Assembly: GCA_016202915.1 (NCBI GenBank)
Contig: JACQNT010000036.1
Location: forward strand, 1-26,691
Source of the DNA: Acidobacteriota bacterium
GTDB taxonomy: Bacteria > Acidobacteriota > Polarisedimenticolia > Gp22-AA2
Length of the DNA stretch: 26,691 nucleotides
Reading direction: 5' to 3'
Below the pieces are notes generated by a model, which worked only from the letters and a program-made list of their open reading frames with translations, was not told where the DNA came from and did no database searches. The translations under genes were made by a program, and so were the position numbers. Below, piece by piece: positions 5,964 to 13,946 of the stretch (positions are counted from its first letter, which is position 1; each line of letters opens with the position of its first letter).

Positions 5964-8657
5964 GTGGCCAACCTGCGTCCGCACCTCATCGGTTGCTATG
6001 TCTTTCGCGAGGTGCTGTCACCCACGGCTCTCGGGCTCGGGGTCTACGTTCTCGTCTTCCTGATGAACGCTCTCTTCGAGCTCGCCGAGCTGGCGATGAA
6101 GAGAGACCTGCCGACAGGGACCGTCGTCACCCTCCTGCTCCTCTACCTGCCGCGCGTCCTGGTGATGACGATCCCGATGGCCATCCTTCTGGGTGTGCTG
6201 GTCGGGGTCGGGCGGCTGTCCACGGACAGCGAGGTCATCGCTCTCAGGGCCTCGGGCGTCAGCTACTGGAAGATCCTGGGGCCGGCCCTGGCGCTCGGAG
6301 TGGCCGGCTGGGCGCTCGGCAGCTATCTGATCCTCGACGTGGAGCCGAAGGCCAACTACCGGCGCCATCAGGTCTACAACGAGCTGATGCATTCGGCCGA
6401 CGTGCGCCGGGAAATCAAGCCCGGAGTCTTCTTCGACCAGATCCCCGGCATGCTCCTGTACGCCGACGAGGTGCGCGAGGGAGGCGACTTCCTCGAGAAG
6501 GTGTTCATCTTCCAGAGCGAAGACAAGGGGAAGGAGCTCGTGACCCTGGCCCGCCGGGCCCAGATCGACTACGACCCGAAGGACGGCGTGGCCCGCCTCT
6601 ACCTCGAGGACGGGACGACGCACAGCACGACGCCCACGGAGGCGAACAGCTACCAGGTGAGCAGCTTCCAGCGCCAGATGGTCCGCCGGGACCCGGATGA
6701 TTCCTTCCGGGCCAAAAGCAGTCTCCTGAGCCGGCCGGTCCCGAAGAACTTCCGCGACCAGGACCTGAAGGAACTGGCGAAGTCGATCCTCAGGGCGGGG
6801 GCCATCTCGCATGAGGAGACGCGCAACCGGGTTGTCGGCCACATCCTCGCCGTCATGCACGAGCGTTTCGCCCTCCCCGTCGCCTGCCTCGTGTTCGCCA
6901 TCCTGGGCGTTCCGCTCGGGGTGATGAACCGCCGTGGCGGGAAGGCCTCCGGGTTCAGCCTCAGCATCGCCATCGCGATCGCCTACTGGATCCTCCTCTC
7001 GGCAGGCGAAAACCTCGTCAGCCAGGGGAAGCTGTCGCCGTACATTGGCCTTTGGGTCGGAAACGCCCTCCTGGGAGCGCTCGGAGTGATCCTCTATCTG
7101 ATGCGGGAGAGATCAGAGCGATTGCAACTCTCGCTTCTGGTTCCGTTCCGCCTGCAGGGAGCCCTCCAGGCGCTGCGGCGGCGGCGAGAGATCGAGTGGC
7201 AAACGGAACGACTCTCGGGCACTCACGAACCAGGCCGGTCCGGCGAGGAAGGGCGGCCCGGTCCGGCACAGAGGGCCTCGGGCGCATCCCGCAGGGGCTG
7301 GGGCCGGATCCGACGCGCCGCCCGGCACTCCCCTCCCCGCCTCCGGGCGCTCCCCGGCCCCGGAGAGGCTCACGGGAGCGTCGGCCTCGAAGAGCTGGAC
7401 ACGGTGGAGATCGCCGAGCCGGCCCGGAAGTTGTCCGGGAGAGTCCAGGCCGTGCTTCTCGGAGGAGTGGCCCTCATCGCCGGCCTCGCGTCGGTCTCGT
7501 ACAGCCCCTTCCTCCTGGTCGGCCTCATGCTGCTGGCGATCCTCCTCATTTTCAGCACCACCCTCGACAGGTACATCCTCAAGCGCTTCGGATCGTTTCT
7601 GGCCGGCTGCCTGGTCTCGCTCTTCTTCCTGTACGCCGTCTACGATTTCATCCAGCTCATCGACGACTTGGTCGAGCGCGGCCTCCCGTTCGGGACGGCG
7701 CTGACGTACTTCAAGTACCACGCTCCCTGGATCTTTTCCCAGATCCTCCCGATGTCCTGCCTGGTCGCGACCCTTCTGGCCTTCGGAGTCATGTCGCGCT
7801 TCAACGAGGTCACGGCCCTGAAGGCGAGCGGCACCAGCATCTATCGCCTGACGGCTCCCGTCGTCATCGTCATGATCGCCATCAGCGCTCTGGCCTACGT
7901 GAACCTGGACTACCTGGTGCCCTACGCCAGCGAGAAGGCGGCCCTGGTGAAGGATGTCATCAAGGGCCGCAGCCCGCGGAGCCACCACGCCAGCCAGAGG
8001 CGCTGGGTATTCGGGGAGGAGGGCCGTCTGTTCAACTTCCAGAACTACGTCCCTTCGCCCATCCCGATGCTGCCGAGGTCCGGGGGCGGCGATTTCCAGG
8101 GGCTCTCCGCCTACCGCCTGGACCCGGCCTCGTTCGAGATCCTGGAGAGAGTCTATGCGAGGACAGCCTCCTACACCGGAGGGCGCTGGCTCCTGAGAGA
8201 CGGCTGGGTCCGCGAGTTCCAGGACGGGGCCGAGTCGTTCGAGACCTTCGCTGAGAAGTACTTCGATTTCCCGGAGGGTCCGTCCTACTTCATCAGGGAG
8301 TGGAAGAGCCCGCAGCAGATGAACTACGCCGAGCTGAAAACCTTCGTCACGGATCTGAAGAGGAGAGGATACGACGTGCAGGAGGTCCTGGTGGACCTCT
8401 ACGGGAAGACGGCGTTTCCTCTCGTGTCTCTGACGATCGTGCTTCTCGGACTGCCCTTCTGCTTCCGGATGGGCAAGCGAGGCTCTCTCTACGGTGTCGG
8501 GGTCGCCGTGGTGCTGGCCGGCCTCTTTCTGCTCACCTTCAGCACCACCAATGCCCTCGGAGGGATCGGTCTGATCCCCCCTTTCCTCGCCGCCTGGGCC
8601 CCCAACATCCTGTTCTCCGGGTCGGGACTCTACCTGCTGCTGAAGACCGGCACCTGA
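5964..8657 (+). CDS. LptF-LptG fusion, LPS export ABC permease
   Basis: One 897-residue ORF contains both inner-membrane permeases of the LptB2FG transporter, which extracts LPS from the inner membrane. Residues 1-382 are LptF-like: YVFREVLSPTALGLGVYVLVF, then LPRVLVMTIPMAILLGVLVGVGRLSTDSEV, a periplasmic beta-domain (~130-290), and three more membrane spans ending near YLMRER. Residues ~383-493 form a Gly/Arg/Pro-rich basic linker. Residues ~494-532 are an extra hydrophobic hairpin. Residues ~533-897 are LptG-like: LDRYILKRFGSFLAG, IFSQILPMSCLVATLLAFGVMSRFNEVTALKASG, a periplasmic domain, then three spans. Each half keeps the six-span pattern of a separate protein. The GTG start has no Shine-Dalgarno box but fits the promoter. 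Usually these are two adjacent genes, lptF and lptG; lptB, lptC and lptA are not in the window. Confidence 0.9.
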   Translation: MANLRPHLIGCYVFREVLSPTALGLGVYVLVFLMNALFELAELAMKRDLPTGTVVTLLLLYLPRVLVMTIPMAILLGVLVGVGRLSTDSEVIALRASGVSYWKILGPALALGVAGWALGSYLILDVEPKANYRRHQVYNELMHSADVRREIKPGVFFDQIPGMLLYADEVREGGDFLEKVFIFQSEDKGKELVTLARRAQIDYDPKDGVARLYLEDGTTHSTTPTEANSYQVSSFQRQMVRRDPDDSFRAKSSLLSRPVPKNFRDQDLKELAKSILRAGAISHEETRNRVVGHILAVMHERFALPVACLVFAILGVPLGVMNRRGGKASGFSLSIAIAIAYWILLSAGENLVSQGKLSPYIGLWVGNALLGALGVILYLMRERSERLQLSLLVPFRLQGALQALRRRREIEWQTERLSGTHEPGRSGEEGRPGPAQRASGASRRGWGRIRRAARHSPPRLRALPGPGEAHGSVGLEELDTVEIAEPARKLSGRVQAVLLGGVALIAGLASVSYSPFLLVGLMLLAILLIFSTTLDRYILKRFGSFLAGCLVSLFFLYAVYDFIQLIDDLVERGLPFGTALTYFKYHAPWIFSQILPMSCLVATLLAFGVMSRFNEVTALKASGTSIYRLTAPVVIVMIAISALAYVNLDYLVPYASEKAALVKDVIKGRSPRSHHASQRRWVFGEEGRLFNFQNYVPSPIPMLPRSGGGDFQGLSAYRLDPASFEILERVYARTASYTGGRWLLRDGWVREFQDGAESFETFAEKYFDFPEGPSYFIREWKSPQQMNYAELKTFVTDLKRRGYDVQEVLVDLYGKTAFPLVSLTIVLLGLPFCFRMGKRGSLYGVGVAVVLAGLFLLTFSTTNALGGIGLIPPFLAAWAPNILFSGSGLYLLLKTGT

Positions 8658-8660
8658 AGT

Positions 8661-8690
8661 CCTCGCGTCGCCAGGACCACGGTCGCGAGG
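8661..8690. terminator. hairpin between convergent genes
   Basis: CCTCGCG (8661-8667) pairs with CGCGAGG (8684-8690), a perfect 7-bp GC stem with a 16-base loop. It sits in the 41-base gap between the stops of the rightward lptFG and the leftward HEAT-repeat gene, where a bidirectional terminator is expected. There is no T-run on either strand, so the terminator call is from position and stem only. Confidence 0.4.
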
Positions 8691-8698
8691 TCGGAGCG

Positions 8699-9607
8699 CT
8701 ACTGCCTTCCCCTGTAGAGGGCCTTCTCGGCTTCGTAGCGCACCGCCTGCGCCGGGTCCTGCGCGGCAATGGCGCGGAGCTCGGATTCGACCTCGCGGCG
8801 ACCAGGCCACGCGGCGATCGCCATGACCGCCTCCACGCGGACCGACTCGTCCCGGTCGTTCCGGGCCCGCTCGATGACGCCCGCCAGGGCGGCGCGAGCC
8901 GGATCGCCCGCCTCGGCGCTTCCTTCCCTGTCGCCCGCCGAGAACGCCTGTCCGAGGAGCCGCAGCGAACGGGCCCGGATCGAAGCGGAGGGAGACTGAA
9001 GGAGATGCAGAAGAGCCGGGTAGAGCGACGGAGCGGCGGCTCGGAGACGCCCCATTTCGTCCAGGGAAGCTTCGATCAGGTAGAGGTTTTCGCCGCCCAG
9101 AAAGCGGTGCAACCCGTCGAGCTGGCTCGAAGGGTCCGCGGCCGCGAGCGCCGCCAGACGTCTGACGGCATCCAGGATCGGGCCGGCCCCTTCCGCCGGG
9201 ACCGTGATCCGGCCCTGCGGCGCATTGAGCAGTTCGAAGAGATCCGAATCTTTCTTTCTCCGAGGCGCCTGCGCGTGGGGCACGAGGAAGAGGATCTCCT
9301 CCTGGCCGTCCGGGAAGACGATCGGATCGCCCCTGACGCCGCGGTCCCGGTTGAAATCGCGGAAGGCGACCCGGAGGCGCGGCGCCGGGGGGCTCCCCTT
9401 CATGGCTTCGAGAACCTCGACCGAGGCGAACTTCAGAGCGCCCTCGCGGACCCGCACGTGCACGACCAGATCGGCGCGGGCCGTCAACTGGAACAGATTC
9501 AGCCGTGCCGCGCCGGCGGGTCTCTCCGCCCCGGGAACCATCGGGGCCGCGAGGCAGAGGCTGAGCGCCGCCACGGCGGCCGTGCCTCCCCGGCGCACGG
9601 AGGTCAC
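8699..9607 (-). CDS. secreted HEAT-repeat protein, function unknown
   Basis: The 302-residue product has a Sec signal peptide: a basic start (MTSVRR), a hydrophobic core around residues 10-22, then a small-residue stretch ending near GAERPAG. Residues ~35-115 form a beta-rich segment (ADLVVHVRVREG..., VEVLEAMKG, EEILFLVPH) like the small domain found in front of HEAT repeats in some secreted bacterial proteins. Residues ~185-300 contain HEAT-like helical pairs (ASIRARSLRLLGQAF, ESVRVEAVMAIAAWP, AVRYEAEKALYRG). No catalytic motif is seen. The GTG start overlaps the stop of the upstream phosphatase/TPR gene (GTGA, 9604-9607), so the two are probably translationally coupled and work together, with this protein as a periplasmic partner or scaffold. 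I do not recognise a named family. Confidence 0.85.
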   Translation of the reverse strand: MTSVRRGGTAAVAALSLCLAAPMVPGAERPAGAARLNLFQLTARADLVVHVRVREGALKFASVEVLEAMKGSPPAPRLRVAFRDFNRDRGVRGDPIVFPDGQEEILFLVPHAQAPRRKKDSDLFELLNAPQGRITVPAEGAGPILDAVRRLAALAAADPSSQLDGLHRFLGGENLYLIEASLDEMGRLRAAAPSLYPALLHLLQSPSASIRARSLRLLGQAFSAGDREGSAEAGDPARAALAGVIERARNDRDESVRVEAVMAIAAWPGRREVESELRAIAAQDPAQAVRYEAEKALYRGRQ

Positions 9608-12600
9608 GGCGTTCTCCTCAGTTCCTCGACCCGGAGACGCAGGCCGGGCTGGTCGGCGTTCAGCCCGAGCGACCTGTCGAAAGCGCCCATCGCCTTTTCC
9701 CTCTGCCCGGAGGCGAGCCAGGCTTCGCCGAGCATGGCGTGCAGTTCCGGGTCGCCCGGCGCCGCCGCGGCGCCCGCCTGCAGCAGGTCCTGGGCCTCCT
9801 GGACCCGGCCGCGCGCCAGGAGGGATCGTCCGAGGTTCACGTAGGCCGCGGCGTAGCGTCGATCGATTTCGAGGACGCGGCGCATCGCGCTCTCCCCTTC
9901 TTCGATCGAGCCACGCTTGAGGAGGGCGAGCCCGAGGTTGTGATGGACGTCGGCGTAGTCCGGGTCGAGTCGCACGGCCGCGCGGTAGGCGGAGATCTCA
10001 TCCTGGAGCCGCCCGAGCTTGCCGTAGACCGCGCCCAGGTTGTTGTGCGCCGAAGCGTAGGAGGGATCGATCGCGACGGCCTGCTCGAGCTCCCGGCGGG
10101 ACTCCTCCAGGCGCCCCAGGGCGTAGAGCAGCCCGCCGTAGTTGGTGCGCACGGCCGCGTTCTTCGGGTCCCGCTTGAGGGCCTTGCGGTACTGCTCCTC
10201 GGCCGCCTTCTGGTTCCCTTCCTGTTCGTGGACCAGCGCCAGGTTGCTGTACGAGCCCGCGAACTCCGGGTCGGCCGTGATCGCCTTTTGGAAGGCGGCG
10301 ATCGCCTCGCCCTTCCGGCCCTGCTTCTTGTAGATGACCCCGAGGTTGTTGAGCGCCTCGGCGTACTCCTTATCCACCTCGATCACCCTGAGGAACTCCC
10401 GGATGGCGTCCGGCTCGCGCCCGAGCCTGTCATAGAGGATCCCGAGGCTGTTGCGCGCGTCCGTGAAGTTCGGCTCGTAAGCGAGCGCCTTGTGGAAATG
10501 CTCTTCCGCCTCGCGCATCCGGCCGCGCTCCATGGCGATGTTGCCCAGCAGGTTCTCCGCCTCCTTCGAGCGGGGCTGGCGGGCGAGGTGGGCCTCGAGG
10601 GCCGCGACGGCGGCGTCGTAGTCCTTCCTCCTGAGGTGCGCCCGCGCGATGTTGAGCCGCGCGATCCCGAGATCCTCCGATGCCTGAATCGCCCGCTCGA
10701 ACTCCGCGATCGCCTCGTCGTACTTGCCCACCGTCATCAAGAGCATGCCGCGGTTGTTGTGCGAGCTGGGAGTATCCTGCCGCAGGTAGCCGAGCGACCG
10801 CAGCTTCTCCTTGAGCTCCCTGTCCCCCTCCGGATCGGCTGGCTGGGCCGCGTCCGGCGGACGCGCCGCTTCCGCGACCCGCGCCGCCCCGGCCGCCGGG
10901 TTCCGCTCGTGGGTCGGGATGTAGGCGATCGGGTGGGCCTGGAGGAAGGCGGGCTCGAAGGCGTCGAGAATCGGCCGCCCGTCCATGTCCTCCGCGACCG
11001 GCAGGCCGAAGAGAGCCAGGACCGTCGGCGTGATGTCCAGGACGGAGGCCTCCTCCAGCTCGCGGCCCTTCCGGAAGGGGGGCCCATGGAGGATCAGGAC
11101 GCCGTACTTGCGGTGCCAGTCCGCCGCCTGGCCGTAGCCGATTCGCGACTCGGTCAGGGGCCGGTTGTCGCCCGTGCGGAAGCCATGATCCGAGCAGAGG
11201 ATCACGGCCGTGCTCTCTCCCGCCGCCTCGAGCAGGCGGCCGACCAGGTCATCGACGTGGCGGTAGTACTCGTCGACCGCCATCCCGAACCGCCGGGCCT
11301 CCTCGCGGTCCACCCCCGGCAGCGCCGGGGGCGCGTGGCGCATGAAGAGGTGCGCGACCGTGTCGGTGCTCTCCAGATACACCGCCTGGAAGTCGGGACG
11401 GAAGCGCCCGCCGAGGACGAGGCTGAGGTTCGCGTAGGTGTCCCCAGCGGCGATGAGCGTCCGGAGGTCGTCGATCATCCTGTTCTGCTCGGCGGAAAGC
11501 AAGGCTGGATCCGGCGCCAGCCGGACGTAGCGCCCCACCTCCCCGGCGCCCACCGCCTCGGGAGCGACGGTCAGTGAGGCGACCTGCGCGTCGAGGTCGC
11601 GCGGGAAAACCTTGCCCACGCGCGCCTGCTCACGCGCCGGGTGGGCCCCGAACAGCTGGTAAGCGACGCGGTCGGAGACCACGAACCCGTTGACCTCTTC
11701 GGCGGGGTAGCTCGCCCACCAGCCGACGACGCCGACCGTCAGTCCGTTCTCGCTCAGGATGTTCCAGATCGCCCTGGTCTTCCTCAGGGTCGACGTGACC
11801 GGCACCCGCTCCCCTTCCCTCCCCGTGGTGGCCAGGAAATCGATGATGCCGTGCCTCCCGGGAAGGACGCCGGTGGCGATGCTGGTCCAGATGACCGGCG
11901 ACAGCATCGGGGTGATCGTCCGCAGCCGGGCGCGCACCCCGGCGCGGGCGATCCGCCCGATGTTGGGCAGCCTGTCCTTCCGGATTAGGGGATCCAGGAT
12001 GTTCCAATCGGCCCCGTCCAGGCCGATCAGGAGGACTTTCATCCCGGCGATCTTCCGCATAGTGACCGGCGTGGCACCGGGGCCGGCCCGGATTTGAACG
12101 CCGGTGACGTCGCACGACAGCAGGACGAGGCCCGCCTCGCGGAAGCGATCGGCCAGGGAGCGCCCGAGCGACTCCCGCAACTCGGGCGTCCGCGCCCCGG
12201 AGACCTCGCTGTAGCTGGCGCCCCGGATTGCCCCCCGGAGATCCTCCTGCACCCAGCGTCGGACCGAGTCACGCTCAAAGCGCGGGCCGAGGATGCGGTG
12301 CACGTCCAGCACCCGGTCCGGCTCCACGCGGTAGCGGATGGTCCCGGCGGCGAGCACGGCGATCCCCTCGCGTGACACGAGGGAGGATCCCTCGTTCCCT
12401 CCCAGGATGAATGAGAGAGTGGCGGACTGGACCGGGTAGAAGGAGATCCTGAGCAGGCCGGGAGGCGCCAGGTGCCAGCCGGGGGAGAGCGTGCGCGGAG
12501 CCAGGATGCCGAGCGGAGAATCGAGGACCGCGACGCCGGCGGCGGGATCGGCCTGGCGGATCCCGACCGCCAGCCACAGCGTCCCCAGGAGCAGCCCCAG

Positions 12601-12642
12601 GCCGACCGGGATCCTGCGCCTGGACAGGGTTTCGTGGATCAT
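9604..12642 (-). CDS. membrane-anchored SPFH - alkaline-phosphatase-fold phosphodiesterase - TPR protein
   Basis: The 1012-residue multidomain product has a basic N-terminus and one membrane span (~11-29). Residues ~35-195 read as an SPFH/band-7 domain: GVAVLDSPLGILAPRTLSPGWHLAPPG, then REGIAVLAAGTIRYRV and a terminal GLVLLSCDVTGVQI strand. Residues ~201-560 are an alkaline-phosphatase-superfamily phosphodiesterase/phosphotransferase with GLDGAD (D209, D212), nucleophile T253 in WTSIATG, D427/H431 in STDTVAHLF, SDHG (D485, H486) and H510, so the metal site looks complete. Residues ~625-1000 are eleven 34-residue TPRs (NNLGVIYKKQGRKGEAIAAFQKAI type). Positive-inside charge puts the bulk in the periplasm. 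Phosphatase-TPR fusions are known in several phyla; the SPFH front is unexpected. The substrate is unknown. It begins 25 bases after ahcY. Confidence 0.88.
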   Translation of the reverse strand: MIHETLSRRRIPVGLGLLLGTLWLAVGIRQADPAAGVAVLDSPLGILAPRTLSPGWHLAPPGLLRISFYPVQSATLSFILGGNEGSSLVSREGIAVLAAGTIRYRVEPDRVLDVHRILGPRFERDSVRRWVQEDLRGAIRGASYSEVSGARTPELRESLGRSLADRFREAGLVLLSCDVTGVQIRAGPGATPVTMRKIAGMKVLLIGLDGADWNILDPLIRKDRLPNIGRIARAGVRARLRTITPMLSPVIWTSIATGVLPGRHGIIDFLATTGREGERVPVTSTLRKTRAIWNILSENGLTVGVVGWWASYPAEEVNGFVVSDRVAYQLFGAHPAREQARVGKVFPRDLDAQVASLTVAPEAVGAGEVGRYVRLAPDPALLSAEQNRMIDDLRTLIAAGDTYANLSLVLGGRFRPDFQAVYLESTDTVAHLFMRHAPPALPGVDREEARRFGMAVDEYYRHVDDLVGRLLEAAGESTAVILCSDHGFRTGDNRPLTESRIGYGQAADWHRKYGVLILHGPPFRKGRELEEASVLDITPTVLALFGLPVAEDMDGRPILDAFEPAFLQAHPIAYIPTHERNPAAGAARVAEAARPPDAAQPADPEGDRELKEKLRSLGYLRQDTPSSHNNRGMLLMTVGKYDEAIAEFERAIQASEDLGIARLNIARAHLRRKDYDAAVAALEAHLARQPRSKEAENLLGNIAMERGRMREAEEHFHKALAYEPNFTDARNSLGILYDRLGREPDAIREFLRVIEVDKEYAEALNNLGVIYKKQGRKGEAIAAFQKAITADPEFAGSYSNLALVHEQEGNQKAAEEQYRKALKRDPKNAAVRTNYGGLLYALGRLEESRRELEQAVAIDPSYASAHNNLGAVYGKLGRLQDEISAYRAAVRLDPDYADVHHNLGLALLKRGSIEEGESAMRRVLEIDRRYAAAYVNLGRSLLARGRVQEAQDLLQAGAAAAPGDPELHAMLGEAWLASGQREKAMGAFDRSLGLNADQPGLRLRVEELRRTP

Positions 12643-12667
12643 GGCGCCCGGAGAGCGGGACCGGTCC

Positions 12668-13936
12668 TCAGGTCCCCTCGTGCCAGGTGGAGAGATAAGC
12701 CTGCTGCTCGGCGGTCAGCGCGTCGATGCGGATGCCCATCGCGGCGAGCTTCAGCCGGGCGATCTCGCGGTCGATGGCCGGGGGCACGGGATGGACCTCC
12801 CGCTTCAGTTTCTTCCCCTCCCTGGAGAGGTATTCCGCCGCCAGGGCCTGGTTGGCGAACGACATGTCCATGACGGCGGCCGGATGGCCCTCGGCGGCCG
12901 CGAGGTTGATGAGCCGCCCTTCTCCCAGCAGGTTGATGTGGCGGCCGTCCGCCAGCGTGTACTGATCGACGTAGTCGCGGAGCCGCTCCTTGCGCCCGCC
13001 CGCCAGGGACTCGAGGGCCGGGATGTCGATCTCCACGTTGAAGTGTCCCGAGTTGGCGATGACCGCTCCGTCCTTCATCGCCTGGAAATGCTCCCGCCTG
13101 AGGACGTGCTTGTTTCCGGTGAGGGTCACGAAGATGTCTCCGATCCGCGCCGCCTCCTCCATCGGATGGACCTGGTGGCCGTCGAGGGCCGCCTCCAGCG
13201 CCTTCACCGCATCGACCTCCGTCACGACCACCTGAGCGCCCAGTCCCCGGGCGCGCAGGGCGACGCCGCGCCCGCACCACCCGTACCCGGCGATGACGAC
13301 CTTCAAGCCGGCGATCAGGAGGTTGGTGGCGCGCACGATGCCATCCAGCGTGCTCTGGCCGGTGCCGTAGCGGTTGTCGAAGAAGTGCTTGGTCATGGCG
13401 TCGTTGACGGCGACGATCGGATAGGCCAGGACGCCGTCCTTGGCCATGCTGGTCAGCCGGATCACGCCGGTCGTGGTCTCCTCGGTGCCCCCCAGGATCT
13501 CGGGGAGCAGGTCGCGCCTCCGCGCGTGCAGTACCGACACGAGATCCGCGCCGTCATCCATGGTCAGATGCGCTCCGCCCTCGAGCGCCGCGAGGATGTG
13601 GCGGTAGTAGGTCTCGTTGTCCTCCCCCTTGATCGCGAAGACGGAGATGCCGTGGTGCTCGACCAGGGAGGCGGCGACGTCGTCCTGGGTCGACAGGGGG
13701 TTGCTGGCGCACAGGCGCACGGAGGCCCCCCCGGCCGCCAGGGCCCGCACCAGGTTGGCCGTTTCGGACGTGACGTGCAGGCAGGCCGCGAGGCGGAGGC
13801 CGCGCAGCGGCTCCTCCTTCGCGAAGCGCTCGCGGATGACGCGCACCACCGGCATCTGCGCCTCGGCCCAGTCGATCCGCGTCCTGCCGCTCGGCGCCAG
13901 CGCCAGGTCCTTCACGTCGTGCGCCGGTCGGGCCAC
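12668..13936 (-). CDS. ahcY: S-adenosylhomocysteinase (short, archaeal/Thermotoga-like type)
   Basis: This enzyme hydrolyses S-adenosylhomocysteine to adenosine and homocysteine with tightly bound NAD, relieving product inhibition of methyltransferases. HVTSETANL, MDDGADL, EETTTGV and NDAMTKHFFDNRYGTGQSTLDGI are active-site segments. GYGWCGRG is the NAD-binding turn. At 422 residues it lacks the ~40-residue insertion of long (mammalian and most proteobacterial) enzymes. It ends YLSTWHEGT rather than in the KPxHYRY tail, both marks of the short type as I know it. The start is GTG, only 10 bases after metK; a GGGGGAGG run sits almost against the start codon, an unusually short spacing, so a start a few codons downstream is possible. 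Together with metK it forms an SAM-cycle pair. Confidence 0.96.
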   Translation of the reverse strand: MARPAHDVKDLALAPSGRTRIDWAEAQMPVVRVIRERFAKEEPLRGLRLAACLHVTSETANLVRALAAGGASVRLCASNPLSTQDDVAASLVEHHGISVFAIKGEDNETYYRHILAALEGGAHLTMDDGADLVSVLHARRRDLLPEILGGTEETTTGVIRLTSMAKDGVLAYPIVAVNDAMTKHFFDNRYGTGQSTLDGIVRATNLLIAGLKVVIAGYGWCGRGVALRARGLGAQVVVTEVDAVKALEAALDGHQVHPMEEAARIGDIFVTLTGNKHVLRREHFQAMKDGAVIANSGHFNVEIDIPALESLAGGRKERLRDYVDQYTLADGRHINLLGEGRLINLAAAEGHPAAVMDMSFANQALAAEYLSREGKKLKREVHPVPPAIDREIARLKLAAMGIRIDALTAEQQAYLSTWHEGT

Positions 13937-13946
13937 GCCTCCCCCT

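Noticed and set aside
5778..5984. small - strand ORF in the parB-lptFG gap
   Set aside because: It runs through the palindromes and promoter, has no ribosome-binding site and has no recognisable features.
7113..8810. 565-codon - strand open frame opposite lptFG
   Set aside because: It is an Asp/Glu/Gly/Arg-rich shadow, and the + strand has clear LptG features.
9650..10770. CRISPR-like or tandem DNA repeat
   Set aside because: The ~102-base periodicity is the coding trace of 34-residue TPRs, with diverged sequence and no spacers.
9739..11577. 612-codon + strand open frame opposite the phosphatase/TPR gene
   Set aside because: Its quasi-repetitive product simply mirrors the TPR repeats on the other strand.
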